Origin: Corbicula japonica
Lineage: Eukaryota; Mollusca; Bivalvia; Venerida; Cyrenidae
Direction of reading: 5' to 3'
DNA length: 64,000 nt
Assembly: GCA_038501625.1 (NCBI GenBank)
Contig: JAZAYU010001077.1
Location: forward strand, 25,001-89,000
Shown here: piece by piece, positions 36,036 to 48,100 of the stretch
Numbering within the stretch: position 1 is the first letter of the stretch
Layout of the letters: every line of letters begins with the position of its first letter
The notes under the pieces: model-generated
What the model was told of the DNA's origin: nothing
Database searches by the model: none
Seen by the model: only the letters and a program-made list of their open reading frames with translations
Program-made: the position numbers and the translations under genes

Positions 36036-36265
36036 TAACTCTTTCCTGTATAGATACACCTTTATTGCTTGGGCGAACAGTTTAGATCAAGATCAGCCGG
36101 AACATCCGTGCCATCTGATCAGGATCTAAACTGTTCGCTTTTTGATTCATTAGGTTATTTCTGACCAAAATGCGACCAGTGCAAATCCTATCAGGATGTG
36201 CCGGCTGATCTGGATCTACACTGGTCGCACATGCGTTAAAATGCGTTTTCATCAAGGAAAGGGTT
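36036..36265. mobile_element. Two-hairpin foldback MITE, 230 bp
   Basis: Ends are taactctttcctg and the complement of taaccctttcct. Inside are two palindromes: gcgaacagtttagatc...ggatctaaactgttcgc, and gcgaccagtg...cactggtcgc. A related copy lies at 41,157-41,377. No coding capacity. TTA is present at both outer edges and may be part of the ends or the target duplication. Confidence 0.75.
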
Positions 36266-36710
36266 ACATGAAAAACCAGCTTTAGAAATTCGAGAAAAAT
36301 ATCTCAATTTATGTCTGCTTCCGGTTTATAGAGCAAAATATTTGCGCTGCATCTTTTCTATTCTCACTGCCAGACAAATAAACCTAAGAATTTTTTTGTC
36401 CCGAGACTGAATTCAAATAACTTGAAATAGTATTATATATATGTAGCACAGACACATACAAAAAGGAAATACCTTCTGCATCAAAACTCTGGAATCGCTG
36501 TTTGAAATGTATTTTCTTATAATTCATTTTGAAATTATAGCCAGTTTTCGTCATTTGGGACATTTGTCTCCACTCCCTACCTTACAACGTATGCTTTGGC
36601 TGACAGTGTTCTGAGTAGAATTCAATTAGTAAATGACCGGGGCAGATGAAATCTATTACCGAGATTGCAGTGTTAATTTTAGAAAATTTAAATCTGTACC
36701 AAGTGTAAAC
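36266..36710. other. Non-coding stretch, nothing recognised
   Basis: AT-rich, no ORF of note and no clear repeat. Confidence 0.5.
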
Positions 36711-37100
36711 GAAAAAAATCAAAGCTAGTTCTTGTTGATGTTTTGCTTATTCACACCTGACATGTACATTATATGCTGAAAAAATCGATTTCAAGACGTT
36801 TTAAGATAAACATAAATTATGATAAATATTAAGTTTAGGCCGCTAGGCCAGGTCGTTAGGCTTCGAAAAGTTAAAAAAATCAAAGCTAGTTCTTGTTGAT
36901 ATTATACTTAATCATCCCTGAAATGTACATTTACAAAGACGACATGAGAGTAAATGTACAAATAGATTCCGAGTCGTCTTTGCAGCTAAGCTAGAACTTT
37001 GTTAAATAGTTTATTTTAAAAAATAAAAGATAAATCATGTTGATACAGCCCTGCAATGTATTATATGCTGTAAAAATAGATTTCAATCCGTTTTCTAAAT
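36711..37100 (-). repeat. Inverted, fragmented copies of the 15,391-15,528 repeat
   Basis: aatcaaagctagttcttgtt occurs twice (about 36,717 and 36,880), followed by cctga(c/a)atgtaca and atatgctg(a/t)aaaaat segments. A third partial copy is near 37,040. The first fragment ends in a short GGCC-type stretch at 36,838-36,870. Confidence 0.7.
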
Positions 37101-37127
37101 CAGGCTTTGTGATAAAGGCAGCCATCT

Positions 37128-37235
37128 TCACGCCGCTAGGCCGCTAACTTCACGCCGCCAGGCCGCTAGGCCGCTAACTTCACGCCGCCAGGCCGCTAGG
37201 CCGCTAACTTCATGCCGCCAGGCCGCTAACTTCAC
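37128..37235 (-). repeat. 30-bp GGCC-rich minisatellite, inverted
   Basis: About four units of ccgccaggccgctaggccgc plus taacttcacg. Reverse complement of the 15,289 and 31,191 arrays, followed by the same ttcacacatct...gataaacat edge. Confidence 0.85.
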
Positions 37236-37258
37236 ACATCTACTTTACAGGGGATGAT

Positions 37259-37400
37259 AAACATAACGCCGAGTTTCGCCCTTTTTTCTGTCGACTTTTT
37301 CAAAATTGTGAAAATTTTCCGAGTTTAATTTTTGATCTTTTTACTTTAAAGTTTGAGGAAAGCAATTCCAATCGAATAAGCGAATAAAATTTGAGGGTCA
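37259..37400. repeat. Arm of a dispersed inverted pair (partner 42,307-42,449)
   Basis: aaacataacgccg, ttctgtcgactttttcaaaa and gcaattccaatcgaataagc are each present in reverse complement at 42,307-42,449, about 5 kb away. About 142 bp, visibly diverged, non-coding. It starts directly after the GGCC minisatellite edge here but not at 42.4 kb. Confidence 0.8.
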
Positions 37401-39008
37401 ATGTACAAAGTAAAGCGACGTTTCTGCAAGTTTATCACCCTTTATCTAAATTGTACAATATTGCAGCAATTACAATGACTTATGGTTATTTAAGAACGAA
37501 CAAATAAAAAGAACATAATTTTTTAAACAACGTGCTATTTCAGTGGCTCGCACGATGATTTCACATTTTTTGAAGTTTTACCAAGGTTTACATTGTGAAG
37601 AAACTTGTTTGTTTGTGATGTTCCGTCTGGTAATATTTTGTCAGCGTGCCTGACATTTGTTGCATTATAATTTTAAAGATATATAAGTTAGCTCGGCTTT
37701 TCGGCTAAATCCTCGTCATAAGGCTACGATGAGAAACCTCGAGAGATACTGTGGTGTCATTATATTGCATTCTGGTTTAATTTTCGCGTAATTCGCAATA
37801 GGAAACATGCGCGAAAAAAAGTCCAGTAAAATTAACCATATGGATTGTATGTATTATAAAATGATTTATGTTGGGGTTCATCTGTCTAACATTCTGCATC
37901 ACCTAAATATTACGTTAAGTGCTTTGGTTCTAATTATATAAAAACTTCTGTCAGCCAATCAAAACAGTTTATACATAGTGACCAATCGTATTAAACCTAC
38001 ACCATCTTTGCTTTGCTCTACAATCAATGAAGTCGGAATTTCAAATCAGATTGAACAAGGATAGCTTTTAAAAAAGCTAGTAGACGGCTCTCTTTGCATA
38101 TTGAATTGAAGTGGATGAGACTATATGTTTACGCATTTAACTTTTTGCAAGAAAGTTAAATAATTTTTGTGGCCAAAATACTTTATTGTACTGTACACAA
38201 GCGAACACCGACAGATCAGGCGGAAAGTTATAAAGTAAACTAAAATCGAATGTTTTATAATAAAATCTAATGTGATATGTCTTGTAAAAGAAAAATGTAG
38301 TGATGTGTGACATTAAACTGAAGAATGGCAATGACCAAAATATTTTGAAATCAAACAGTTTAAATAGACCTGTTAAGACAAATACACAATTTTAAAAACT
38401 AGCAGTTTTACTCATAATTTACTCATATTCTCATAATCTATTGCGGTTCCTTCTAGATTTATTATGGGCCCAGGCACATCACGAGACTCGGCATCACTTT
38501 CCCACATTACAGTAGAAATTCTTCGTTTATAGTTCAATAGAGATAATATCGATTGAATATCATAACATCTAAAACAATGCTATCGGACTGAGTTTGTTAA
38601 ACTGTGGCATACAACCTGAGATCCACATATGATGTCTTCATTTACACCCATAGACCTTTAACAGTTTTCTTTCGTACACACACCGAGAAAACACTTACAG
38701 CGATGCAAACTAACGAAATATTACAGACACAATATATGTTTTAAACTTATATAACATTTTATTATTTAAGATTCCAGGAGATATTTTACTTAAAATTTTA
38801 ATTTTCTTAAATCCTTTTGAGGGCACTTTTTTTATTTTTTTGAATTGACTGCCGTCGTTTAATATTTATCAGCGGTGCGTGGACTACTGTGCGCGAGTCT
38901 AAAACAAGGGTCGCATCATTCTAGGGACGAAATCCCAGGAAACGCTTGACTGTTTCACCTCGCATGTTTCTATTTGTCTGGCGGATATAGCCGCCAGAGA
39001 ATCCTTAA
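37401..39008. other. Non-coding stretch, nothing firm
   Basis: AT-rich with two random minus-strand frames (38,137-38,331; 38,899-39,144). The part at 38,870-39,008 is less AT-rich and leads into the TIR-bounded element, so it may belong to a larger repeat. Confidence 0.45.
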
Positions 39009-39623
39009 GGGCGCAGGGTACAGTTGCAATGTTATTCTGTTTGAAAAAAAAATACAATTGCATTAATAAAATGTTGTAATTATATTTTCTGTGTTGCATA
39101 AGAATAGTGGCTTTCAAATTTTTGACAACTTTACTAAAATACATATCCTTCAGAAACTATGGAGATATTTAAGTTTACCCCCACCCCTGTTTTTCACATG
39201 AAAATCTATCCAAATACCTGCATGTTTGAAAGCCTGCATTTTTCCTGCAGGAAGTTGACTCATCTAACCCCTTTCTGGTCAATATTTCAACTATCCCTAA
39301 TAACCCAAGCACCAGGAAAGTGTCCCCCATCCAGCTTCTTTTTTTAGTATTTGTCACTGAAATACCTGATAATCAAGTTTTTCAAGTGCTCGTCTCTGAA
39401 AGTTGTTTTCCCATCCGAAAAATGCACAACTTACAACATGCAAAGCTAGCATATACATGTTTTAGCAGTCAGCATCCCATTTACTATCAAGTAAACTATG
39501 CAATTTTAAACAAAATCTTTCATCTTTATTTCAAACATTAATTCTAATGCATTTTATTCTGGGGTACCCCAAATATCTAAAAAAAAATCCACCGGGACCA
39601 AAGTGCGAAACTATACCCTGCCC
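39009..39623. mobile_element. Possible TIR-bounded element, about 615 bp
   Basis: The left end gggcgcagggtacagttgc and the right end (complement gggcagggtatagtttcgc) are imperfect inverted repeats. The interior has no coding domain. TTAA precedes the left end and TTA follows the right end within a few bases, but a clean target duplication is not seen. Confidence 0.4.
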
Positions 39624-40150
39624 ACTTAGCGAGTTTAAGCTATCTTTCCTTGAGTTTTAAGTGTGTGGTATTCAGCACGTTTATAGTTAAAGTACGTGCT
39701 GCTGGTGATAACAACTTAACACCAGTTAGTATTATTTAAAAATACAATGGATATCATAATATTGACATATTATAAAATGCCTGTTATCTAAACAGATTGC
39801 TAATAGCAATTTTGTGCAACTTAACCTGCTCACTGATTTACTGCCGTTCATTATGTTTAAAATATCTACTATACTGAAATTTGTTAAAATTTGAGTTGCA
39901 AAAATTCTGCACAATATTTATCCTGTTCTTCAGTGCGTTGTTTACACATTCTAGTTGATTTGATTTAATTTTGTTTGTCACAAACAATAAATATCATGTT
40001 TTCATGATGAGGGATTAGCCTAGCAAAGAAATGTTTAAATAGATACTAGTAGAAAATTAAACGTCATACAATAGCCAATCAAAGGCCAAGGGGTTTGGTT
40101 TAAAAAAGTTGTTTATTTACTGATAACGACTGAGTAAGTGTCTTGGGACA
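39624..40150. other. Non-coding stretch, nothing recognised
   Basis: AT-rich DNA with no feature beyond short random frames. Confidence 0.45.
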
Positions 40151-40153
40151 TGT

Positions 40154-40450
40154 CTAAACGTAACCGTCATGGTCCGTAATGTCCCGAAATCTACCAGTCG
40201 TATCGTCTAGATAACCCAGACTAAGGAAACTACGCTTTTTGCCTAGATGCTTTAGAAACAACGACTTTGAATCAATAGAGAAAGCAAGAACCACGCACTT
40301 CCGTTCAAACGGCTTAACTTGGTTTTCTACGCTGTGTTCATAGTAAATTCCTACCGTATATCCAGCCGCCCGTGGGCGAGCCGGAATAACCATCATCCAC
40401 CTCCACATTACCTTCATTTGCTTGGCCGACAAATCATCTTCATTTACTTC
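40154..40450 (-). CDS. Unidentified exon-like ORF, C-terminal
   Basis: A minus-strand frame open from about 40,450 to a TAG at 40,154 encodes about 98 residues with balanced, non-repetitive composition: IPARPRAAGYTVGIYYEHS near the start and LGYLDDTTGRFRDITDHDGY at the end. GC content is clearly above the surroundings, which suggests coding constraint. There is no good ATG at its start (the longest version begins at TTG), so if real it is a terminal exon; an acceptor near 40,460 (cataca-ag) is only fair. I do not recognise the family. It could be a pseudogene exon. Confidence 0.3.
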   Translation of the reverse strand, partial: EVNEDDLSAKQMKVMWRWMMVIPARPRAAGYTVGIYYEHSVENQVKPFERKCVVLAFSIDSKSLFLKHLGKKRSFLSLGYLDDTTGRFRDITDHDGYV

Positions 40451-41156
40451 TTGTATGTAACATTATTGATGTTACAGGTTTGGTAATGTTCTCTTTGCTT
40501 TTCATAATGGTGTTGTTTTTTTCTCAGCCCAGATAAGTTAATATAATCAAAATGTTTATTTACTTTCCAGTTTATGGTATTTTAATAATGCCCATATATC
40601 AATCACACAAGCCTTTTGTTATTTTCAATTTCAAGTGCCACCAGCCTTTCGGTCTCTTTATAGAACTCACGACATAAATGTTAACCTACCATGCTTTTAA
40701 AATAAATATAATTGCGCAAATGGCACCACAATGGCTTATGCGCGAAAACTGGTCCCCGCGAAATATAATGATAATTTACAGTAATAAAATGAAAAGAGCC
40801 AAAATTATCTGTAATTGTATTGGCTTAATTTGGTACGATGTTACGACTGACTCGTTATGCAAATTGTGATGCCGCATATCAAAGTTTATTGACACACTAA
40901 GCATTTTCGTGGTAGTGTGGTAGAAGAAAACAGTCCAAAAGCCAGTCTGTGAAAAATTATTACAACTAATTCATATTACGTTGAATCTTAATTAAATTAT
41001 GATTCATAAGAGAAACAATGCAAGGATCAATCATAATATCATGGTAGCAGCTGCTGTTATAATATAAAAAAGAACGTAGGACAACACAGACTGCGGTCTT
41101 TTTTTTAGAAATTGTTTGCAGTATTGTATTTTTTAAAAATTTTTTTTAATTTCACT
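40451..41156. other. Non-coding stretch, nothing recognised
   Basis: AT-rich; a 63-codon frame at 40,678-40,869 lacks any domain. Confidence 0.45.
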
Positions 41157-41377
41157 TAACCCTTTTCTCCATATAAACGCCTATATGGCATATAGGAAGC
41201 GTGTAAATACCAATCAGAAAATGGATCTACACTGTACGTTTTTTTTATTTATTAGGTTTTTTTTTTACCAAAAAGCTAACAGTACAGATCCTGTTCAGAC
41301 GGTACGGATGTGCCGTCTGATCTAGATCTACGCTGTTTGGTTTATGAGTGAAAATGCGTATATATATGAAAGGGTTA
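41157..41377. mobile_element. Two-hairpin foldback MITE, second diverged copy, 221 bp
   Basis: Ends taacccttttctcc and the complement of taaccctttcatat. It shares ggatctacactgt, gatctagatctacgctgt and a central tttattaggtt spacer with the copy at 36,036. The C-terminal half of the minus-strand frame at 41,245-41,505 is a translation of this element, so that ORF is rejected. Confidence 0.7.
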
Positions 41378-42306
41378 AACAAATTTCGGATTCTTTCTAA
41401 ATCGATTTTACAGCAATTTTCTTTGTCTGATGCTGTTTTGTTTCGCGGTACCTTTCTAAGTAGATGTTGGTGAAAGTGAAAATAGCATATTGCGCTTACA
41501 TACACGACATACAGGCGTGGAATCGACAGTCGTATACATTTTTAGCAATCTATGGCAGACAAGAAACAGACACGTACAGGAACCACATTTTATGTGGTCA
41601 GTGTGCGTGTCGCAGCCGTTTTCGCGAAAGTACATTAAAACAAGAATACGAAAGTCGTATTCCATACCTCAGTGCCGCGGCCTTCACATTGGTTTGTCGT
41701 TTCTCACGGTGTGCGATTCCCACCGTCACCGACAGCAACATTCATCACTTACAACTTTACGATCTCTTTTTTGCTATACTTTTTTACACGCTTTTATGAG
41801 AAAAATTTGAACACTTCGATCACGTTACGTTAACGAATTTAAAATTTGCACAATAAGAAGTGCAATGTGTGTGTATTTATGGAATAGCTCTCATTACATA
41901 CGTACGACCACGCTCATAGAGCACCCCATTATGGAACAAAAAAACGGGTGCGACTCTTTTCCATATGTCACAGTCATTGTGACCAAAGCTTTAAATTTTT
42001 ATTTAATTTTATTTTATTTTTATTTAAATAAAACACTGCGATGTGGCATGTTAAGCTTTTGCGGCAAAGATAAATATCACATTAATTTACGCATATTGAA
42101 GTGCTATAAGCAAGAAATACGGAATGAATCTAAAGTTCATAACAGGACAGCCTTTATCAAAAATCGAAAATAAATAAACAAAGAGAAAACGATTTGATGT
42201 CTTTTTTATTTGATCAATCAATTCAACTTCCTCTGTGGTGACTTTTGGCGGAGTTTTTAATATGGGTACTTTATTTAAAATGGTAATAGCACAATAAAAA
42301 AAAGTC
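41378..42306. other. Stretch with overlapping unassigned ORFs
   Basis: At 41,456-41,810 three overlapping frames on both strands reach about 70-110 codons in locally higher GC. None shows a domain or splice context, so none is called. The rest is AT-rich. Confidence 0.4.
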
Positions 42307-42449
42307 GATGACCCCCAAATTTTATTCGCTTATTCGATTGGAATTGCTTTTTCAAATTTTTTCAGAAAAATAATCAAAAATTAATTCGGGAATTGTTCAC
42401 ACTTTTGAAAAAAGTCGACAGGAAAAAGGCAAAACGCGGCGTTATGTTT
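42307..42449. repeat. Arm of a dispersed inverted pair (partner 37,259-37,400)
   Basis: Reverse-complement match to 37,259-37,400, including cttattcgattggaattgct and aaagtcgacagg. Confidence 0.8.
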
Positions 42450-43527
42450 AACGCGAAAACGGCGTTTAACGGTACACAACGTTGTCAAAACTGGTCACAA
42501 TATGTGAAATCTTACATCACCGGAAAGGTATTTTCAGCGTCAATTCATCTGTGAAAGAACAAATGAAATTTAAAAACCCACTTCTGCAAGCCTTGAAAAA
42601 GTGTTCGGCGAGCGTCATTGACGTCACTGCAGAAAACTGACATTGATCATCGTCAATAATTACCTTGCCAAATTTAATGAATAAATTCGAAAATTCGTGA
42701 ATTGTCGCGTTCCACCTTAAGTCTATGCGCACTATAAGATGACAAGATGCAAAATTCCTAAAATACTTCAGACAGAGTTATGATGTGCGGATCTGTCACT
42801 CTACTCTACTAATCGTCAAAAGATTTTGCGCTTTGCAGAGGTGTATGTTATTTCTTTGGAAGAGGCAGAAGAGAGTTACGAATTATCACATACAAAACGA
42901 TTTCGTCTTTATAGCCCTAATAAACCTAATCAATATAGGGTCTTTATAGACTCAAACTGTGACATAAACCTGTGCTGATATAAAACTAGCCTATGAAATA
43001 AAAATAGTCTCATATTTTTTATATAAAAGCATAAGATGCAATTATAATTAACGCATGAACTCTGAATAATTATATTTTACATTCAGGCAGAATTTCGAGG
43101 TAAAAATAGATTAATTTTCAGATGTTTCCTCCATTGACGTCACTGGTGCATTTTCCTTCTTAAAATCGTTACTAAAGAGATATCATTTATTTAAACGAAA
43201 TAACGTTCGCACAAATACACCATACCACGGTTATAAGTATTTCTTAACCAAATTCCCCCGCAACCTCTCACAACCATCACCAAATTGAAGTGAAAGCAAG
43301 AATGCAATAAACTTGAAAGTCTGCGTACACAATGCGTTATCTGTAAATGTAAATGTTGATTGAAATGATATGCTTCGCTCTGACAATACTATAAACGGCA
43401 AATTCAATTTATCGGTTATTCTTATTTGTACAATTCCCAGTAAGTATTTGCATGCACACAATTACGTTTTAAGGTTCAGTCCGTTATTGCTACATCATTT
43501 GTTTCTATAGAGTGGCAGTGGCAAAGG
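42450..43527. other. Non-coding stretch up to the inverted module boundary
   Basis: No gene or repeat recognised; small random minus-strand frames at 42,517-42,732 and 43,231-43,461. Confidence 0.45.
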
Positions 43528-44262
43528 GTCAAAGAAAAAGTCACTTGCAATCGGAATATAGGTACAAATTAGTTACTGATGAATTAAGTTTGGGTAAAGG
43601 AAGAAATTTCGTTAAATTCAACTAAAAAACAAAAATGGGTAGTTCCGAATCACCCCTACATGGTCTATTCCGGACCACTTTCGGCCTTCGCCTGAACATT
43701 ACTTTCCTAGTCAAAAACAGTAAGTCCGAATAATTTCCGGTCACTTTAAGATAACCAAGTATTTTCAAGGTAAAATTGGTCATACTTTAGCAACTGTACC
43801 ATAATCATTCCATATGGTCAAAGAAACAGTCACTTGCATTCAGAAATAAAGGTTAATAATTAGTCACATTAGAAAAGACGTGAGTCAATGAAGAAATGGC
43901 GTTTATTTCCATAAAAATACAAAAATGGGTAGTTCCGGATCACCCCAACATGGTCTATTCCGGATCACTTCCGGCTATCGCCTGAACGTTACTTGAGTCA
44001 AAAAAATTTAGTCCGGATTAATTCTGGTCACTAAAAGTTAACCAAGAATTTTGAAAGTAAAATTGCTCCTTTTTAAGCAACTGTACCATATTCCTTCAAA
44101 ATGGTTAAAAAAACAGTCACTTGCATTCGGAGTAAATGTACAAATCAGTTACTAAGAACAACAACAGCAACTTAATGAAGAAATAACGTCAAATTCATTA
44201 CAACATAAAAAATGGCAGTTCCGGATCACCCAATAATAGTTTAATCCGGACCACATGAACTT
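43528..44262 (-). repeat. ~290-bp tandem repeat, inverted, about 2.5 units
   Basis: The reverse complement matches 13,575 to about 14,310. Similarity stops abruptly at 43,528, in the middle of the unit after ctttga, which marks the outer boundary of the inverted module. Confidence 0.85.
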
Positions 44263-44330
44263 GCTTTATCGTGGAATGTCGAATTGGTTTTGAATATCGA
44301 ACGTCGAACTGCATATTTAATGCCAAACGT

Positions 44331-45173
44331 CTATTTCACAGCTCTCAATGTTCGAATGCAGAGATGAATACCCATAAAACACATAAAACATAAAGGGGAT
44401 AACCGTCGCTTGAGTGCAGAGCTGAATGTTGATCTCAAAGCTCTACATTGGTGAATGCAGATCTGAATGTCCGAACCACAGCTAGACATTGGGGGACTTA
44501 CCGTTGTGAATGCACAGCTGACTGTTAATCTCATAGCTGTACATTGGTGAATGCACATCTGAATGTCCAACCCACAGCTAGTCATTGAGTGACTTACCTT
44601 TTTGAATGCATAGCTGAATGTCGAACTCACAGCTGTAAATTGGTGAATGCACATCTGAATGTCCAACCCACAGCTAAACATTGAGAGACTTACCTTTTTG
44701 AATGCCGAGCTGAATGTCGAACTCACAGCTGTACATTGGCGAATGCACATCTGAATATCCAACCCACAGCTCAACATTGAGGTACCTCCCGTTTTGAATG
44801 CAGAGCTGAATATCGAACTCAAAGCTGTACATTGGTGAATGCAGATCTGAATGTCAAACCCACAGCTAGATATTGAGGGACTTACCCTTTTGAATGCCGA
44901 GCTGAATGTCGAACTCAAAGCTGTACATTGGTGAATGCACATATGAATGTCGAACCCACAGCTAAACATCGAGGGACTAACCTTATTGAATGCCGAGCTG
45001 AATGTCGAACAGATAGCTGTACAATGGCGAATGCATAGCTGAATGTCCAATCCACAGCTGTACATTAGTGAATGCATAGCTGAATGTCGAACCCACAGCT
45101 GTACATTAAGCGACCTCCCGTTTTGAATGCAGAGCTGAATGTCGAACTCACAGCTGTACATTGGTGAATGCAC
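44331..45173 (-). other. 280-codon ORF within satellite array 3 (32-residue Cys-containing repeats)
   Basis: Where 55- and 41-bp monomers alternate, the period is 96 bp, so one frame stays open for about seven repeats of a 32-residue unit of the form STFSSAFK.VSPSMFSCG followed by FDIQMCIHQCTALS. The frame ends in non-repeat sequence (RRLSPLC...LRAVK) at the module tail. There is no signal peptide or convincing start, and the corresponding frames in arrays 1 and 2 are shorter (13,171-13,488; 29,068-29,385). I treat it as a by-product of monomer arithmetic unless transcription is shown. Confidence 0.2.
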
Positions 45174-48100
45174 ATGTGAATGTCGAACCCACAGCTAAAC
45201 ATTCAGGGATTAACCTTTTGAATGCAGAGCTCAATATCGAACTCACAGCTCTACATTGGCGAATGCACAGCTGAATGTCGAACTCACAGCTGTACATTGG
45301 CGATTGCATAGCTGAATGTCGAACCCACAGCTGTACAGTGGTGAATGCAGATCTGAATGTCCAACCCACAGCTTAACATTGGGGGACCTCCCGTTTTGAA
45401 TGCAGAGCTGAATGTCGAACTCACAGCTGTACATTGGTGAATGCACATCTGAATGTCGAACCCACAGCTAAACATTGAGGGACTTACCTTTTTGAATGAA
45501 GAGCTCAATGCCGAACTCACAGCTCTACATTGGCGAATGCATAGCTGAATGTCGAACTCACAGATGTATCTTTGCGAATGCATAGCTGAATGTCGAACCC
45601 ACTGCTGTACATTGGTGAATGCAGATCTGAATGTCCAAAACACAGCTAAACATTGCGGGATCTCCCGTTTTGAATGCAGAGCTGAATGTCGAACTCACAG
45701 CTGTACATTGTTGAATGCACATCTGAATGTCCAACCCACAGTTAAACATTGAGGGACTTACCTTTTTGAAAGCCGAGCTCAATGTCGAACTCACAGCTGT
45801 ACATTGGCGAATGCATAGCTGAATGTCCAACTCACAGCTGTACATTGGCGAATGCATAGCTGAATGTCGAACTCACAGCTTAACATTGTCGAATGCATAG
45901 CTGAATGTCCAACCCACAGCTGTACATTGGTGAATGCAGATCTGAATGTGCAACCAACAGCTAAAGATTGAGGGACCTCCAGTTTTGAATGCAGAGCTGA
46001 ATGTCGAACTCACAGCTGTACATTGGTGAATGCACATGTGAATGTCGAACCCACAGCTAAACATTGAAGGACTTACCTTTTTGAATGCAGAGCTCAATGT
46101 CGAACTCACAGCTGTACATTGACGAATGCATAGCTGAATGTCGAACTCATAGCTGTACATTGGCGAATGCATAGCTGAATGTCGAACCCACAGCTGTACA
46201 TTGGTGAATGCAGATCTGAATGTCCAACCCACAGCTAAACATTGAAGGACCTCCCGTTTTCAATGCAGAGCTGATTGTCGAACTCACAGCTGTGCAATGG
46301 TGAAAGCACATCTGAATGTCGAACCCACAGCTAAACATTGAGGGACTTACCTGTTTGAATGCCGAGCTCAATGTCGAACTCACAGTTGTACATTGGCGAA
46401 TGCATAGCTGAGTGTCGAAGTCACAACTGTACATTGGCGAATGCATAGCTGAATGTCGAACTCACAGGGATACATTGGCGAATGCATAGCTGAATGTCGA
46501 ACTCACAGCTTAACATTGTCGAACCCACAGCTGTACATTGGTGAATGCAGATCTGAATGTCCAACCCACAGCTAAACATTGAGGGATCTCCGTTTTGAAT
46601 GCAGAGATGTACGTCGAACTCACAGCTGTACATTGGTGAATGCAAATCTGAATGTCCAACCCACAGCTAAACATTGAGGGACCTCCCGTTTTGAATGCAG
46701 AGCTGAATGTCGAACTCACAGCTGTAAATTGGTGAATACATAGCTGAATGTCGAACCCACAGCTGTACATTGGCGAATGCAGATCTGAATGTCCAACCCA
46801 CAGCTAAACATTGAGGGATCTCCCGTTTTGAATGAAGAGCTAAATGTCGAACTCACAGCTGTACATTGGTGAATGCATAGCTGAATGTCGAACTCACAGC
46901 TGAACATTGGCGAATGCACATCTCAATGTCGAACCCACAAGGAAACATTTATTGACTTACCTTTTTGAATGCAGAGCTCAATGTCGAACTCACAGCTGTA
47001 CATTGGCGAATGCATAGCTGAATGTCGAACTCACAGCTGAACATTGGCGAATGCAGATCTGAATGTCCAACCCACAGCTAAACATTGAGGGATCTCCGGT
47101 TTTCAATGCAGAGCTGAATGTCGAACCCACAGCTGTACATTGGTGAATGCATAGCTGAATGTCGAACCAATGGCTGTACATTAAGAGACCTACCGTTTTG
47201 AATGCAGAGCTGAATGTCGAACTCACAACTGTACATTGGTGAATGCACATCTGAATGTCGAACCCACAGCTAAACGTTCAGGGATTTACCTTTTGAATGC
47301 AGGGCTCAATGTCGAACTCACAGCTGTACATTGACGAATGCATAGTTGAATGTCGAATTCACAGCTGTACATTGGCAAATGCATAGCTGAATGTCGAACC
47401 CACAGCTGTACATTGGTGAATGCAGATCTGAATGTCCAACCCACTGCTAAACATTGAGGGATGTCCCGTTTTGAATGCAGAGCTGAATGTCGAACTCACA
47501 GCTGTACATTGGTGAATGCACATCTGAATGTCCAACCCACAGCTAAACATTGAGGACTTACCTTTTTGAATGCCGAGCTCATTGTCGAACTCACAGCTGT
47601 ACATTGGCGAATGCATAGCTGAATGTCGAACTCACAGCTGTACATTAGCGAATGCATAGCTGAATGTCGAACTCATAGCTGTACATTGGCGAATGCATAG
47701 CTGAATGTCGAACCCACAGCTGTACATTGGTGAATGCAGATCTGAATGTCCAACCCACAGCTAAACATTGAAGGACCTCCCGTTTTCAATGCAGAGCTGA
47801 TTGTCGAACTCACAGCTGTACAATGGTGAAAGCACATCTGAATGTCGAACCCACAGCTAAACATTGAGGGACTTACCTGTTTGAATGCCGAGCTCAATGT
47901 CGAACTCACAGTTGTACATGGCGAATGCATGGCTGAGTGTCGAACTCACAACTGTACATTGGCGAATGCATAGCTGAATGTCGAACTCACAGGGATACAT
48001 TGGCGAATGCATAGCTGAATGTCGAACTCACAGCTTAACATTGTCGAACCCACAGCTGTACATTGGTGAATGCAGATCTGAATGTCCAACCCACAGCTAA

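Noticed and set aside
41245..41505. 86-codon minus-strand ORF
   Set aside because: Its second half is the translation of the foldback MITE at 41,157-41,377.
41464..41810. Overlapping ~110-codon ORFs on the plus strand and a minus-strand partner
   Set aside because: Mutually overlapping in different frames, with no domain or splice signals that favour one.
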